A stretch of DNA of 64,000 bases from Tetradesmus obliquus (taxonomy: Eukaryota > Chlorophyta > Chlorophyceae > Sphaeropleales > Scenedesmaceae). The stretch's first letter is position 1, and each line of letters starts with the position of its first letter. The stretch spans positions 5,022,001 through 5,086,000 of the forward strand of contig CP126193.1 in NCBI GenBank assembly GCA_030272155.1, written 5' to 3'. Below the pieces are notes generated by a model, which was given only the letters and a program-made list of their open reading frames with translations, was not told the origin of the DNA and ran no database searches. Of the stretch, positions 1 through 12,100 are shown piece by piece. The position numbers were made by a program, and so were the translations under genes.

Positions 1-721
1 TGTTTTTTGAGTGCCAACGGTTGAAAGTCAGTCAACGGCAGTGGTGTAACCGTAACGGCAGTGTTGCCAGTGTCAGCTATGCCTGGAAGTACTGTTCAGA
101 GTGGGTTACAGTCAGGCTTGGCGCCTATCTGCCAAGCGCTAGTATGTTACGTCATGGTGGTGTGCCCACAGTGCTGCTGTGTGGTTGGCTCCGTGCGCAA
201 GGGTGCTGTTGCCGGTGCGTGCGAAGCAGGGTGCGCTGCTTGCTTTCAATCAACTCTTTGGTAGTACTGTGGTGGCTGCGCGCAGCTATCGGGTGCTCCT
301 GTGGTGCGCTGCTGTGTGCTGGCGGTTGTAGCCTCACACTGCTGCTGGCTGGAAAGCAATGTCTGTCTTGTGCTCATCTCAAGCAAGGCACGGCTGTGCT
401 GGTGTGGTGATTCTACTATTTGTGATTGATGTAACAGGTGTGCCATTGAGAGGCTGCTGCTGTAGCCTGTCGAGAGAGTAGCAGTGTTGGCAGATCCAGC
501 AGCAGCAAGGCCAGTCTGGCAGGAATTGGAGTGTCGCCGATACTTGCTCTGGGCAGCAAAACGAGTTTAATACCTACGGAGATGTTTGTATTTGGATTGC
601 TTGGGACGCAAGGCGGTCGGTACGATGATGTAGAGTTCTTGCCGATCGCGACTGTTACTTTGCTGGCGGCAGCGTAAGGGCTCCTGCAGGCAAAAAATAG
701 CAAAAAAAATGTTTCTATGGG
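1..721. other. Left-edge stretch without a recognisable gene
   Basis: This part is GC-rich with many TGC/GCA triplets, so several short frames stay open on both strands. None resembles a protein family I know and none joins sensibly to the RUS1-like gene by splice phase. It probably holds the 3' flank of an upstream gene and the promoter or 5' UTR of the RUS1-like gene. A short A-rich patch lies near 690-710, just before the first in-frame ATG of that gene. Confidence 0.4.
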
Positions 722-3716
722 ATGTTTCTGGGTTTCTACGCCCAGTCGAGGCAAGTTTGCAAAAGTTTTCCAGCAGGAAAACACACCATGCAGAGGCATC
801 TTCTGCATAAGCATCAGCATGTGCAGCAGTCCCCCAACCAGCTAAGGCGCAATGACTGCCGCAAGAGGGTATGGCAAAAGCCTCAACAGCAGTGCCTGCA
901 CAGCAACCACGCAGCAGGCACCAGGCTAGCAGCACTACCAGTACAGCCCAGTACTGCTGGCCAGGACCAGCAGCAGCAGCAAAATGGCCACCAGCAAGGC
1001 AGCAGCAGCAGCCGTAACATAGTGAAGCTTGTAGAGGTGCAGGACAGGCGCAGGACAACATACTCGTGGCAGCCCAGCAGCAGCAGCAGCAGTAGCAACA
1101 ATGGCAGCGACACTGGCAACATTGTCTCTGTGCAGCACGAGCAGCAGCAGGAGGAGCAGGATGGGCAGCAGCTGCTGCCTTCACTGCCTGGCAGGCAGCA
1201 GCTACTGGATGCCCTGAAGACGCTGTACCTGCCAGCTGGTTACCCCAACACAGTGACAGGTCAGCAGCCCTGAGCACAAGTCGAGGCTGCTCCCACAGAG
1301 GCGCGCTGCATGCCATTGCATGCTTAAGCTTGTCCCTGGGTGTTGTTTGCCTGCCTACCTTGTTGCAATGAGCAGTGGATCATCTGCCAGTACGCACGCT
1401 AGATCCAGAAGTTGCATTCTTGAGCTTTGCACACAATGCACACAATGCAGGCACAACAACGATAACCAGGTACACCGTGCCACCATAACAGCCTGCGCAT
1501 CACGTTGTGCAATATCTTGTGTGTGCTTACAGACGACTACCTGGCCTACCAGCTGTACACTGTGCCTGTCCACATCACGGGCTGGCTCAGCATCAGCCTC
1601 ACCACCTCAAGCCTGCTCAAGGCAGTCGGCATCAACGCAGGTGGGGCGGGGCAGCGGCTGCCTGTAGGAAGCTAGGGTTCTTGCACAACTGGCCCTGCTG
1701 GTGGAGCCAGCACTGCCAGTGATGCACAGGACAGCAGTACTGCCGCAGTGCTTGTGCCGCGGAGCAGCAGCAGTAGCAGCAGCATCTGCAGGAGCGCTGT
1801 GTGGAGTCCTGCGCAGCAGCATGCGCTCAGCAAACCACCACGGCAGCTGAGCCCTGCGTGGCATGCATTGCTGCTTTACACTGCAGCAAACTTTACTATC
1901 ATTGCTCTGCCCATGAACAGTAACATGCATACCAGCCAGCCCGCAACTTCCATGCTGCCCCACTCGCCGTCTTCTTCTGCTCTTGCCTCACCTTGCATCT
2001 GTATCCGCTGTCGCTGCCAGGCCCTGTTGGTGCCACGGCAGCAGCAGCCGCCATCAAGTGGATCATCAAGGACGGCATCGGCGCAGCGGGGCGGCTGCTG
2101 GTGGGGGGGCGGCTGGGCCTGGAGTTTGACGACGATCCGCGGCGCTGGCGCATGACGGCTGAGGCGCTCACCACAGCAGGTGCGGCACAGTGAAGGTTCT
2201 GTGGGTGGTGTGCGCATGTGGAGAAGTGCGGCTGTCAGCTAATGGTGCCGTGGATGACAGCAGAGGCGCTCACAGGGGTGTGTGATGGGTTGCGGCATGG
2301 TGCTGCTGGGTGTGTGTGCTGTGCAGCAGTGACGAGAGTATTGTTCTGTGTGTGCTGCGCATGACAGCAGAGGCGCTCACTACAGCAACTCTGCAAACTA
2401 ACAAGTCGGCACACTCCCTGTTGACAGCGGGTGTGTTCTGTATGTGGCACATGCACACCACTGCTACCTTTTGTGTCGGCACACTCGGTCTCAACCCAGC
2501 GCTTTCACCTTCCCTCCCCAGCTTGTTTGATTCTCCTGAGCTTGCCTCCCCTGTCCACCTGCTGCAAAACAACACCAGGCCTGGCCTTGAAACCAGCCAC
2601 TGTGGTCTTCCCGAGCCAGTGTTTTCCACCCTGACCTAAGTCGTTGTGCTTGCCTGCCCTGTCCGCCTGCTGCAAAATAAACACCAGGCCTGGCCATTTA
2701 GATAGCCACGGTGGTCTTCCCCAGCCCTTTATATCCCAGCCTGACCTGCAATGCTTTGTTGCCTGCCTTCCGTACCTGCTGCAAAAACACAAACAGGCCT
2801 GGCCATGGAGATCGCCACTGTGGTTTTCCCCGCCCAGTTCCTGCTGCTGGCCAGCCTGGGCAACTTCTCCAAGGCAGTGGGCAAGGGCATGGGCAAGCCG
2901 GTCTTTCGTGTGGTGCAGACGCACTTTGCTGCTGCGGGCAACGTGGGCGCAGTGGCAGCCAAGGAGGAGGTGTGGGAGGTGTCTGCGCAGCTGACTGGGT
3001 ACGCGCTGAGCGTGCTGCTGCTGCAGGCGCTGCAGGACACAGGTGCGTGGGGGTTTGCTTGACTGGTGGCGGCAAGACAGTGGCTTGAGTTGCAGATGGA
3101 CACAATGTGTTGTCCTGTGAGCCCATTTTTTTTGCTGGCATGTATAAATAGTGTGACTGTGCTGAGTTGGCTCAAACCATCTGAGCTGGTGGTTGGACCC
3201 ACATGTGGCTGCAGCTTCCAAATTCAGCTGTGTGCCTGCCCTGCAACCGCAATCTGCTGCTGCGCCCGCAGGCAGCTGGCAGACGGTGGTGGGCATCTGG
3301 GCGCTGGTGCAGGGCCTGCACGTGGCTGCACGCTACCTGGCGCTGCGGCAGCTGCGCTTCCGCTACCTCAACCAGAAGCGCGCAAGCCTGCTGGTGGTAG
3401 CACACGTGCAGGGGCAGCGGCTGCCAAGCATAGCAGAGTGCAACATGCAGGAGCCTATGCTGCTGCCTGTATCAGCGATGCGGCCAGCCATAACGTTTGG
3501 CTGTAGCTTGGAGCAGGCTTGGGGGTGTGATGTGGGTCAGCTGCAGCCGCAGCTGCTGTCAGGGTGGGCGCAGCTGTTTGAGAGGCAGGGGTATTTGTTG
3601 GTGTGGCGGGAGCGGCACGCGTATGTGGTTATCAAGCAGGATTGCGGGCAGCTGCAGCAGGCGCTGCTGCAGGCGATCTGGCAGGCAGCTTGGCTGGATG
3701 CTAACGATGTGCCCTT

Positions 3717-3757
<41 letters not shown>

Positions 3758-3906
3758 CGCAGGCAGTTGGCAGCATTGGGTTGCTCAGGACCAGCCTAAG
3801 CGCAATGGAGGGGCAGTTTGCAGGATTCCTGCAAGAGGCGCACGCGCTTGGCTGGAACACCGATTTCGGCGTGTTCAAGATTGGCAGGGCCAGGGTAGTG
3901 CTGTGA
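722..3906 (+). CDS. RUS1: RUS1-like DUF647 protein (root UVB sensitive family)
   Basis: Five exons fit by phase and GT-AG sites: 722-1259, 1533-1640, 2021-2179, 2797-3042 and 3272-3906 (561 aa). The conserved DUF647 core starts with LPAGYPNTVT and DDYLAYQLYTVP. It continues with HITGWLS, SSLLKAVGI, IKWIIKDGIGAAGRL, the acidic-aromatic segment EFDDDPRRWRM, FLLLASLGNFSKAVG, and NVGAVAAKEEVWEV. The C-terminal part, with an RASLLVVAHV segment and a closing helical region, matches plant RUS1 better than other RUS members. Plant RUS1 acts in plastids in early seedling UV-B and vitamin-B6-related signalling; the biochemical activity is unknown. The N-terminus (residues 1 to about 165) is Q/S-rich and could include a targeting peptide. 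A pure CAG run near 3716-3750 adds poly-Gln inside the C-terminal domain. The start at 722 is the longest option; ATG 788 is an alternative. Intron 3 is highly repetitive and is listed separately. Confidence 0.9.
2151..2810 (+). repeat. RUS1-like intron 3: tandem copies of both splice junctions
   Basis: The 617-bp intron is almost entirely repeats of its own exon edges. Donor side: the end of exon 3 (core GAGGCGCTCAC) occurs at about 2154, 2256 and 2363, spacing 102-107 bp. Acceptor side: a block with CTGCTGCAAAA, CCAGGCCTGGCC and the start of exon 4 occurs with its CAG at about 2576, 2685 and 2794, spacing 109 bp. Only the outer copies are used by the reading frame. The inner acceptor copies carry substitutions, for example ATTTAGATA in the second copy where the real exon has the ATGGAGATC frame. 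Confidence 0.85.
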
Positions 3907-4577
3907 GAGTGTTGTTGAGGCATCACAGTGGCACGGTCAGCGGCTTAGGGCTTGCCGGCTGTCATGACAGTCATGACAGAGCTCTGCTGTAACAACTGCG
4001 CTGAAAACTGGTGACTTATGTCCTACTTCTTCGTGTTGATCCACCTTGTTGACATCACAGCTGCACCAGCTTATCACAGTGCGCAGCCGCAGCAACACTT
4101 TCGGAACGTTGTGCCCCTTACAGCACAGTCGCAACTGCACGGGTTGAAAACATATCTAGCGTCATTATAATTATATCTGCAACACTTTCTGCGATACCAC
4201 TGCTCCAGCGGCAGAACAGTCATCAGCAAGTGCACACCGGAGTTGCAGGCCAGACTGCAAACGAGAGGTGAACATGCTTGTGGCACGATGTCCAATTTTC
4301 TCATAGCACAACTTGCAAGTAACATCAGCAGTGCCGTCATGCAAGCTGCATGCACGGCAGAACAGTGCACTGTGCAGGTGCATGCTGCTGCAGCAGCAGC
4401 AGCAGCTGCTGCAGGCATCCCATGCACATCACACGAAGGAGCATAGGACTAAACCCATCGACTCATTGTGTGCTTCTTCACGTAGGTACCGCAGCATTCA
4501 AATAGTGACCACCAGCAACTGCTAGCGTGCTCTGCCTGGACAAGCAAAGCAGCTGCAACACAGCACAGTCGTGCGTC
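3907..4577. other. Intergenic: RUS1-like 3' flank and FYV7-like 5' flank
   Basis: No gene is recognised. A TGTAA motif at 3988-3992, the usual polyadenylation signal of green algae, lies about 80 bp after the RUS1-like stop. A direct repeat of GTCATGACA occurs near 3960-3978. A GCA run near 4385-4415 opens short frames only. Confidence 0.4.
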
Positions 4578-6194
4578 ATGAAGGAAAGTGGCGTCAAGCG
4601 GCGCGTGGGCGCTGGCCTCAGCCTAGACAAGTTTGCCAAGGCGGGTTTTAGCAGCTACGACAAGCGCAAGGTCATCCAGAAGCAGATGGCGCTGAAGGCC
4701 AAGCAGTTCAACAAGTACAAGCGGCTCAAGAAGCGGCTGGAGGCAGCGGAGGGCCAGTTGGCGGTGAGCACGCCTGGGTGCTGCGGTTGCTGCTGCTGCT
4801 GCTGCTGATGTTTTGCAGACAACAGAAAGGAACAGCTTCAGCTTTGACAGGGACGGATAGTGGCGGTGCACTCTGCTTGGTCTACTCAGTGGGCTGAGGG
4901 TGTTGTGTTGACTGTTTGTTGCAGCTGGCATGCTTTCAGCAGCCTAAAATAAGCGACACCTCATACTTCTGACGGCTAGTTGTGCTGCCTGGCTGCCGTG
5001 GTTGCTATCAATGCAGTACCCAATTGACCAGGCAGCTGCAGAAGCTGCAGAAGCAGCCCAGCAGGAGCAGCAGCAGCAGCAACGCAAGAGGCAGCGGCAT
5101 GCTGCTCACAGCAGCGATGATGATGATGAGCAGCAGCAGCAGCAACATCAGCAGCAGCATCAGCAGCACATGGAACGCCTGCAGCAACAGCAGCAGCAGC
5201 GTGCAGAGCGGCGCGAGCTTGATGACAAGCAGCAGCGGCAGCAGCAGTATGAGCAAAAGCAGCAGGCGCGGCTGCATCACCGCCAACAAGAACAGCTGCA
5301 GCCTGATGATGAAGCTGGCGAAGAGCAGCAGCAGCAGCACGGCAAGCGGCAGCACAAACCCAAGCCCAAGAGCCAGCTGCAGCGGCTGGCTGAGAAGGCA
5401 GCAGCAGACAAGGCAGCCCAGGAGAAGGAGCGATTGGAGGTAGGAATGAAGACACCTTGCGTTGGACAGCAGCAGGAGCAGCAGCAACAGTAAATTGGCA
5501 GGCCTGTCACTGCAGATGCATTGTTGCAGCAAAGTAAATGTGCTGCTGCTGGCCACCCAGCACTATAAGCGTGTGCTGCAAGCAGCATGGCAGCCGTGCA
5601 TGGTCATGTGCAGCAAGTGCGGTGTCTTTTCGTTGCTGGCGTGCTGCTCTGCTGACATCATGATGCTGCCCTTTTCTATCTTGCGATGCCTGCTGCGATG
5701 CCTGGTGCAGCGTGAGAGGGCGATTGCGGAGCGCAAGAAGCAGGCAGAGGAGAAGAAGGTGAGCTGCTGTGCGGCGCCTGCAGCAGAGCTGGGCACCTGC
5801 TTGCTTGCAGTACGGCCCTTGATGCATGTCTGCATCGGCAGCTGGCTGCTTCCTGTAGATCAGCACACCAGGGGGTTTGGTGTGTTTACCCATGCCCTGC
5901 TGTGCTGCTGACACAGTGGTCGATGTTGACTGCTGTGCCACATCATGTGCCGGACATGCACATGCTGCATCTCACTGAGGGCTGCTCATGTACAGATGTG
6001 TTTCACCAGCGTTGCTTGCGCTTGCTGTTGACACTACCGCGCTTCTTCAACTACTGTTGCTGCTGCAGCGGCAGCGCAGTCACCAGAAGCACGACTTCTT
6101 CCGCAAGACCAAGCGCGGGCAGCCTGTGATGAAGTACAGGGTGGACAAGATCCTGGAGCAGCTGCAGCAGGAGAAGAAAGCGGCTGGCTGCTGA
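4578..6194 (+). CDS. FYV7: FYV7/TAP26-type rRNA-processing protein
   Basis: Four exons in phase 0: 4578-4763, 5017-5439, 5711-5758 and 6069-6194 (260 aa). The first exon is basic and helical (KRRVGAGLSLDKFAKAGF, then YDKRKVIQKQMALKAKQFNK). The last exon holds the family signature, FFRKTKRGQPVMKYRVDKIL, matching the C-terminal box of yeast Fyv7 and human CCDC59/TAP26 (Pfam rRNA_processing). Fyv7 is a nucleolar factor needed for early pre-18S rRNA processing. Exon 2 is a long insertion rich in Gln, His and acidic residues encoded by CAG runs, making the protein longer than yeast Fyv7 (about 150 aa). The lysine/glutamate-rich exon 3 (RERAIAERKKQAEEKK) continues a coiled coil. ATG 4578 is preferred over an upstream in-frame ATG at 4527 because the basic conserved part starts there. 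Confidence 0.82.
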
Positions 6195-7069
6195 TGCTAG
6201 AATTTGGCAGTGATGCCGTCGTATGAGATGTACAGTGTCTGTTGAAGTACACACTGCACAAGATGTGTGAGCAGCTGCCATAGGAATATGCAGCCTCAAG
6301 GCGAAGGCGGCAGCGTCTGCGTCACAATGATGTGCCACATGATATGCCACAGCAGCAGTGCTGCTGGGACTGTGTGCTGCTGATGCGCGCATGCTGCTCG
6401 TTGTAGCATGTATGCTGCTGTACCTCTGTCGCACCCAACTTCGTGGGGCAGCTGACAGGTGCTGCAACATCTGATGGATATGTCCAGTGTAAGGATACCT
6501 TGGGCTCTCTCACATGGTTGTCAATCATTGACAGACGGCCTCAGATCTCTCTCTCTCTCGCCTGCGCGGCAACCGTGACAGCGCTGAACTGTGCAGCGCT
6601 GCACTAGCTAGCTGGCTCAACAGCTGGGACACGGACAGCAAGCTGCTACACAGGGTGATTGTAAAATGTTGAGTAAAGTCCCCCTGGAATAAGGATCATG
6701 TTGAGTAAAGTTACGAACCCTGTGCTGCAGGGAGAGACAGCAGCCTTGTACACCCTCAAAATGGCAAAAGCATGAGAGACGGCAGCCTTGCCGCGGCATG
6801 ACCGCACACCAGCATAGCACTGCCAACCGTGTGCAGTGATTGGCAAGCCTCACCTCAGCCGCAGGCTTTACTCAGATGCATCTGAGCCAAACTCAGCACC
6901 CACCACAACACAGGTGTGCGCCTCCTGCCAATATGACCTGCTGCTGGACAGGATCAAGCAGGCACAACACCAACACACAGACAAGCGCTGCCGTGGCACA
7001 CAAGAAATCTGCTCATAACACCTGCTCGCTTGCTTGCATGCAACCTTATGCAAGTGCTCTGTCAACACG
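6195..7069. other. Convergent intergenic region with a CT microsatellite
   Basis: This is the 3' space between the FYV7-like gene (+) and the histone-fold gene (-). It contains a short (CT)n run at about 6547-6559 and a repeated phrase TGTTGAGTAAAGT near 6666 and 6700. Frames on both strands are short and unrecognised. Confidence 0.4.
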
Positions 7070-8099
7070 CTACACGAACTGGTCTGGCTTGTTGCTGACG
7101 AAGAAGGTGGTGATCTTGTGCGTGTCCTTGGCCATCTCACTGGCCTTGGCCACCTTACGCTCAGCCGCCTTGGCTGCACGCGCCTTGGCTGCCTCTGCTG
7201 CCTTCTTGCGCTTGGCCTCCTCTAACGCTATGCGCTCCTCATCAGTCAGCTGCTGCTCCTCTTCCTGCTGCTGCTCGTGATCAGCGTCACCGTCTGCCGC
7301 TGGGTCACCTGCAGCGCCGGGCTCTGCCCCCTCCTGCTGCTCCTGCTGCTTCTGGACTGCTGCTGCTGCAGCGCCCTTGGCTGCTGCTGGCGTGCTGCGC
7401 TGCTTGCCGCCGAGTGCTGCTGCGATGCCGTGCAGCTCAAACAGGCGCCTGTTGCTGACCACGTCTTTCAGGCCCACTGCAACCAGCCGCTTGTCAGTCC
7501 TGCGGCCGCAGCAGCAGCAGCAGCAGCGCGCGTGGCAGCAGCAGGAAGTTATAAGTAACATCTCATGCTCTTCAACAGTTGGAGCGGGTTCATCGCACAC
7601 CACCACTCTGCAGTGTAGCAGTCACTCAGCTATCCAGCTGACCGACTGTGCTGGTGCTATTCCACAGCAAGCAATCACCGTGGCTGCAAACAACAACACT
7701 TGCAGGCACCCACCAGCCACTACTCCCCAGCACCAGCCACCTCACCCACCTCACAACGTGCTCAAAGTCCTCCAGCTTTATTGTCTTGCGCTTCTTGCTG
7801 GCTGCTGCTGCAGCGCCCTTCACAGCCAGCTGCTGCAGGAACAGCCGGCCAGCCTCAGCCAGCAGCCACAACGCATCAGCAGACACGCGCTGCACCTCAT
7901 CATCTGCCAGCATGATGCGCTTGACAATGTGCTTCGGCAGCGCTGCTGCTTGCGAGGCGGTGTCCTCGCCTGCTGCTGCTGCTGCTGCTGCGTCGCCGCC
8001 CTCTTGCTGCTCATGGTCGCCTGCTGCTGCTGCCTCCTCTGCAGCAGCTGGGGCAGCAAGGGCAGCAAGCATGGCTGAGCAGATGAGTACACGTGACAT
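7070..8099 (-). CDS. Histone-fold protein, NF-YC / DPB3 / CHRAC15-like
   Basis: Two exons: 8099-7750 and 7499-7070 (259 aa), joined within an Arg codon. After an Ala/Glu-rich N-terminus comes a histone fold: LPKHIVKRIMLADDEVQRVS (helix 1 to loop), DALWLLAEAGRLFLQQLA (long helix 2) and KKRKTIKLEDFEHVV followed by RTDKRLVAVGLKDV (helix 3). This is the CBFD_NFYB_HMF type found in NF-YC, the small DNA polymerase epsilon subunit Dpb3 and CHRAC15; the KKRKT-loop form resembles the DPB3/NF-YC10-13 plant group. The C-terminal half has an alternating Ala/Lys/Glu/Arg helix probably forming a coiled coil. Such proteins act as obligate heterodimers in chromatin or replication complexes. Which complex applies here cannot be told from sequence. 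ATG 8099 gives a hydrophobic leader; ATG 8072 is an equally possible start. Confidence 0.75.
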
Positions 8100-8283
8100 T
8101 TAGATTTTTCAGCTTGGCATATAGCAGCGTAAGCTCATGCATGCGCGCTGCTGTGGCTGGCTCATCAGCACTGGTGACACAGCTGCTGCTGTGGCTGCAG
8201 TTCTGTAGCCAGTGGCATGCAATGCTGCAGTGGCATGGTCGCTCAGCTGATGACAGTGTGTGCCTTGTATAGCTCAATAGCTG

Positions 8284-8648
8284 CTAGCTGCTCTCAACTG
8301 CTGAGGTGCACATGGTAACAACAAAGGCCACATAACCAGTTGTCCAACTCATGACATTTCTTTTTGGGAGAACCCAAAGTGCGGCTGCACACGTACACTG
8401 CTCCCTGCTGGTGAAACCATACCTGCTGCTGCTGCCTCTGCCCTGTCCTTGGATTTCTGCCTGTACACGTCCTTCTCCTCCTCGCTCATGCCCTTCCACA
8501 CCTCCCCAAGCGCCTTAGCTATTGCTGGCGCTGCTACCTTGCCACTCTCTGACTCCTGCTTCAGCCGCTCCTGCACCTCCTGCCGGTGCTCGTCCGTAAA
8601 CACCATGTACGCACTTGGTCCACGTGGCTTCTTTGTTGGGGGAGCCAT
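8284..8648 (-). CDS. Small HMG-box protein (HMGB type)
   Basis: Exon 1 (8648-8423) encodes a complete HMG box: PPTKKPRGPSAYMVFTDEHR, KVAAPAIAKALGEVW, and KGMSEEEKDVYRQKSKDR. HMGB proteins bind and bend DNA without strong sequence preference. A donor follows the Ala run; an in-phase acceptor gives exon 2 at 8384-8284, ending in a 33-residue, rather hydrophobic tail (about 108 aa in total). The tail is weakly supported: without splicing the frame stops at 8349 after another short tail. The typical acidic HMGB tail is absent in both versions. The gene is head-to-head with the iminopeptidase, with 522 bp between start codons. Confidence 0.75.
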
Positions 8649-9170
8649 GTTCAGAGTGGTGAAGTGCTGAGAGGCTTCAAAGCAGCAGCTGTCGCGCAGT
8701 GTTCACAACGCCACGATCCTGTGTGCAGCAGCTTTTAACCCAGTACAGCAAAAAAGTGACGACGACAAGCGGCATCAGAGTGCAGGACGAGCGCACGTGT
8801 TGGGCACCGCAATTCAACTTGAATTGAACGACCTGCGTAGGGTTTTGCAACTGTTTGCCGCGCACAGCCCATACAATGCAACCCACTTTGTGAAGAAAAT
8901 GGAGTTTGGTAAGCAGTGTGATTCAATTCATTGCCTGTCGCCTATGTGCCACTCTTTGTTGTCTGATACGTCAGCAGCAGTCCAGCTCAAAGGTGTACAC
9001 AACTAGATCGCATGCTTTCAAAGAGCCTATACACCTGCATAAACACCTCGGCTCAGCGCTGCGCTCGCCTGTGGCCCTTGCCAGCAACTAGCACCCGCTG
9101 CAAACCCCCTTCCTACAGCAGCAGCGGGCCTGGTGCTCCTGTACATTGTCCAGCAGCAGCTGGGACAGCA
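8649..9170. promoter_or_regulatory. Divergent promoter region, HMG-box gene / iminopeptidase
   Basis: The 522 bp between the two start codons must hold both promoters. It is less CTG-rich than the surroundings, with A-rich patches near 8740-8760 and 8890-8910. The palindromic phrase CAATTCAACTTGAATTG occurs at about 8811-8827. No clear TATA box is seen at either side. Regulatory function is inferred only from geometry. Confidence 0.4.
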
Positions 9171-12100
9171 ATGGCTGATCCCAAGAAGCGCAAGCTGCAC
9201 ACAACAAATGCCATTTTTGACCCAGAAAATGGAGATGCATATCCAGTGCAGCATGGCATGGGCGCACAATTCAAGGTAAGCAACAGAGCAATAGGGGCTC
9301 CACCACTTCTGCCCATGACTTGCCGGACGCTGGATTAGACCCAAACGATTAACTGTGATGTAGATTTGTGCTTCATTCCCTGGCAACATTCTAACAGCAT
9401 GCCTGCTTTGCTGTGGCACACCTGACAACAGTCTTTTATACCAACCACCACAGCCACACACAACCGCACACCCACACCATTTGGCATCAGCAATGGCTGT
9501 GCACCCCAATTACGCCCTTATAATAATGAGAACACCATTGCAGCCATCTGTGCCGTCAGCTTGCCTTTCAACTGCAAACCAGCATTGCTTCCAACATGCC
9601 TGTTGCCCCACTGCTGCTCACTCTGCCTTTGTCCTAACACGCTGCCGCTGCTGCTGCTGCCGCCGCTGCTGCTGCTGCTGCTGCTGCTGCCAGGTGCCGG
9701 GGCTGCAGGTGACTGACCACTTTTTCAAGGTGCCGCTGGATCACAGCGGGGCCACGCCAGGGGAGATCACGCTGTTTGTGCGTGAGGTGGTGGCGCCAGT
9801 CAATGCACGGCGGCAGCAGCCCTACCTGCTGTACCTGCAGGGTGCGCAGGCTGGCTAGTGGAACAGCAATTGAATCATCTGGCAATTGTGCAGGAGCTGG
9901 GTGACGCATTCTGTGCATGGGTGGTGTGTCTGCTTGAGCTGACTTGGCCGGTCAATTAATGAGAGAAGCAGCAGGTGCTGTGGTGTTGCAGCGAGTCGCA
10001 TGTGCGGTTCCATGGCAGCAGGCGCACATCATGTCAAACTCAGCACCATGAAGCCTGATGAAGCATGCTGCAGCAGTTGCAGGCTGAGCATGCAAGCCGC
10101 AGCATTATCAAATGCAATGCAGCCGTGCAGCTTTCCATTATCAGGCCTGACTATGTGAAGTTGCTGCATGCCCCCAGCAGCGCAACCGCCACCTGTGCCA
10201 CGTCCTCTCACCTCTTCCCCCTCCCCAGGCGGCTCCAGCTTTGAGTCCCTGCGGCCCAGCGACGCCTGCGGCTGGCTCAAATGTGCCTCGTGTATAATCA
10301 ACTGCCGCTAACTTCTGCTGGCACTGTCTGCTGTGCCCCCCTCCCCTCAGGTGGCCCCGGCTTTGAGTCCCCCTGGCCCGGCAAGGCGTCAGGCTGGCTC
10401 AATGTGCCTCGTGTGTCATCAAAGGCCACTAGCTTCGGCTCTCACTGTCTGCTGTGCCCCGCTGCCCGCAGATGGCCCCGGCTTTGAGTCCCCGCGGCCC
10501 AGCGAGGCCTCAGGCTGGCTCAAAGGTGCCTTGTTTCCAACAACTGCCGCTGACTTCTGCTGCCCTGCCTGCTGTGCCCCCCTCCCCCCAGGTGGCCCTG
10601 GCTTTGAGTCGCCGCGCCCCAGTGAGGCCTCCGGCTGGCTCAAGGCAGCGCTGGGCAGCTTCAGGCTGGTGCTCATGGACCAGCGGGGGACGGGGCGCTC
10701 CAGCGCGATCACAACAGCAAACTTGGCGCGGCGCGGCACGCCGGAGCAGCAGGCACAGTACCTGAGCTTCTTCAGGTGGGCGCAGCAGCAGCTTGCTGTA
10801 CATGCCATGTTCATGGTGCGCATCGCGGTGGGTGCTTAGCTAGCGCATGTATGGTTGCTATAATGTTGATCGAGGGCTGTGGCAGCAGCAGCCGCGGGTG
10901 ACTGGCGGCGCAGCTGCAGTCAGCGGGCCACTTTAGTGATTGCAGCCGTGTCTCTGCGCGTGACTACGGCTGCTAGCGTTATCTGAGCCGAAGCTGCGAC
11001 ACACACGTGCTGCTGCTGCTGCTGCTGCTGCTGCTGCAGGGCCGACAGCATCGTGGCTGATGCTGAGGTGGTGCGCAAGTCGCTGGTGCCGCGCAACGCA
11101 ACCACGCAGGACGGCAAGTGGAGCATCCTGGGGCAGTCCTTCGGGGGCTTCTGCGCCCTCACCTACCTGTCACACGCGCCGCATTGTGAGGCTGCAGCCA
11201 TGGCTGTTGTGCAGGCCTTCATGTGCTTCCTGGCGGAACAATGTGCTGCTGCGCGTGCTGCAGTGCTGCTGTCTACTGCCTGCAGGCACAGCTGCAGCAG
11301 TGGGCTCTCAGCGTTGTGCCCTGCTGCTCTTTCAGCGGTGTGATCCTCCTGTAACTTCCTGCAACTGCGGGATTGCTCCTCCACTTCCCTCAAGGCTAAT
11401 CCAGGTGCTCACCAGGGCCCTGTTTGTCATCTGAAACCCAAGTGGTCGGTTTCCTGCAATCTTCACCTCATGCATGCCTTAGATATGACTCATACCATAT
11501 GAGAGATGCAGTCGTGACTTGTCCTCTTGCTTTTCCACCTTCTCCAGGCCTCATCGAGGTGCTTACAACGGGCGGCATCCCTCCAGGCATCAGCGAGCCC
11601 TGCAGCGCGGAGCGCGTGTACAGCAGCCTCTTCCCGCGCGTGCTCACACAGAATGCCAAGTACTACAGCCGCTTCCCCGGTGACGTGGCAGTGGTGCAGC
11701 GCATCGTGAACTTCCTGGCTGCGCAGCCGGAGGGTGGGCTGCTGCTGCCCAGTGGTAGCCTGCTGACGCCGCGCGCGTTCCAGCTGCTGGGGCTGAGCGG
11801 GCTGGGCTCGGGAGGTGAGTGCCACAGGCAACTGGCTTCGTAGTGTGGATCAGATCATTGCTTCGCACCAAGTGGCACACTGTGTTGCATGCAGCTGCTG
11901 GGGCTGAGCGGGCTGGGCTCGGGAGGTGAGCGGGGTTGGGGTTTGGCGCTTTGTTATGGAGCCAGCATAACATTGCTTGTTGTGCTTTGTATATGTCACG
12001 ATTGGCAAGTGGGTTGCATGCAGCTGCTGGGGCTGAGCGGGCTGGGCTCAGGAGGTGAGGGTGTGGTATGGCGCTTTGTGCTACAGTTGGTACAGTGTGG

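Noticed and set aside
567..1316. 249-codon minus-strand ORF over the RUS1-like first exon
   Set aside because: It is the complement of a CAG-rich coding exon and consists of Cys/Ala/Leu runs; the plus-strand gene explains the openness.
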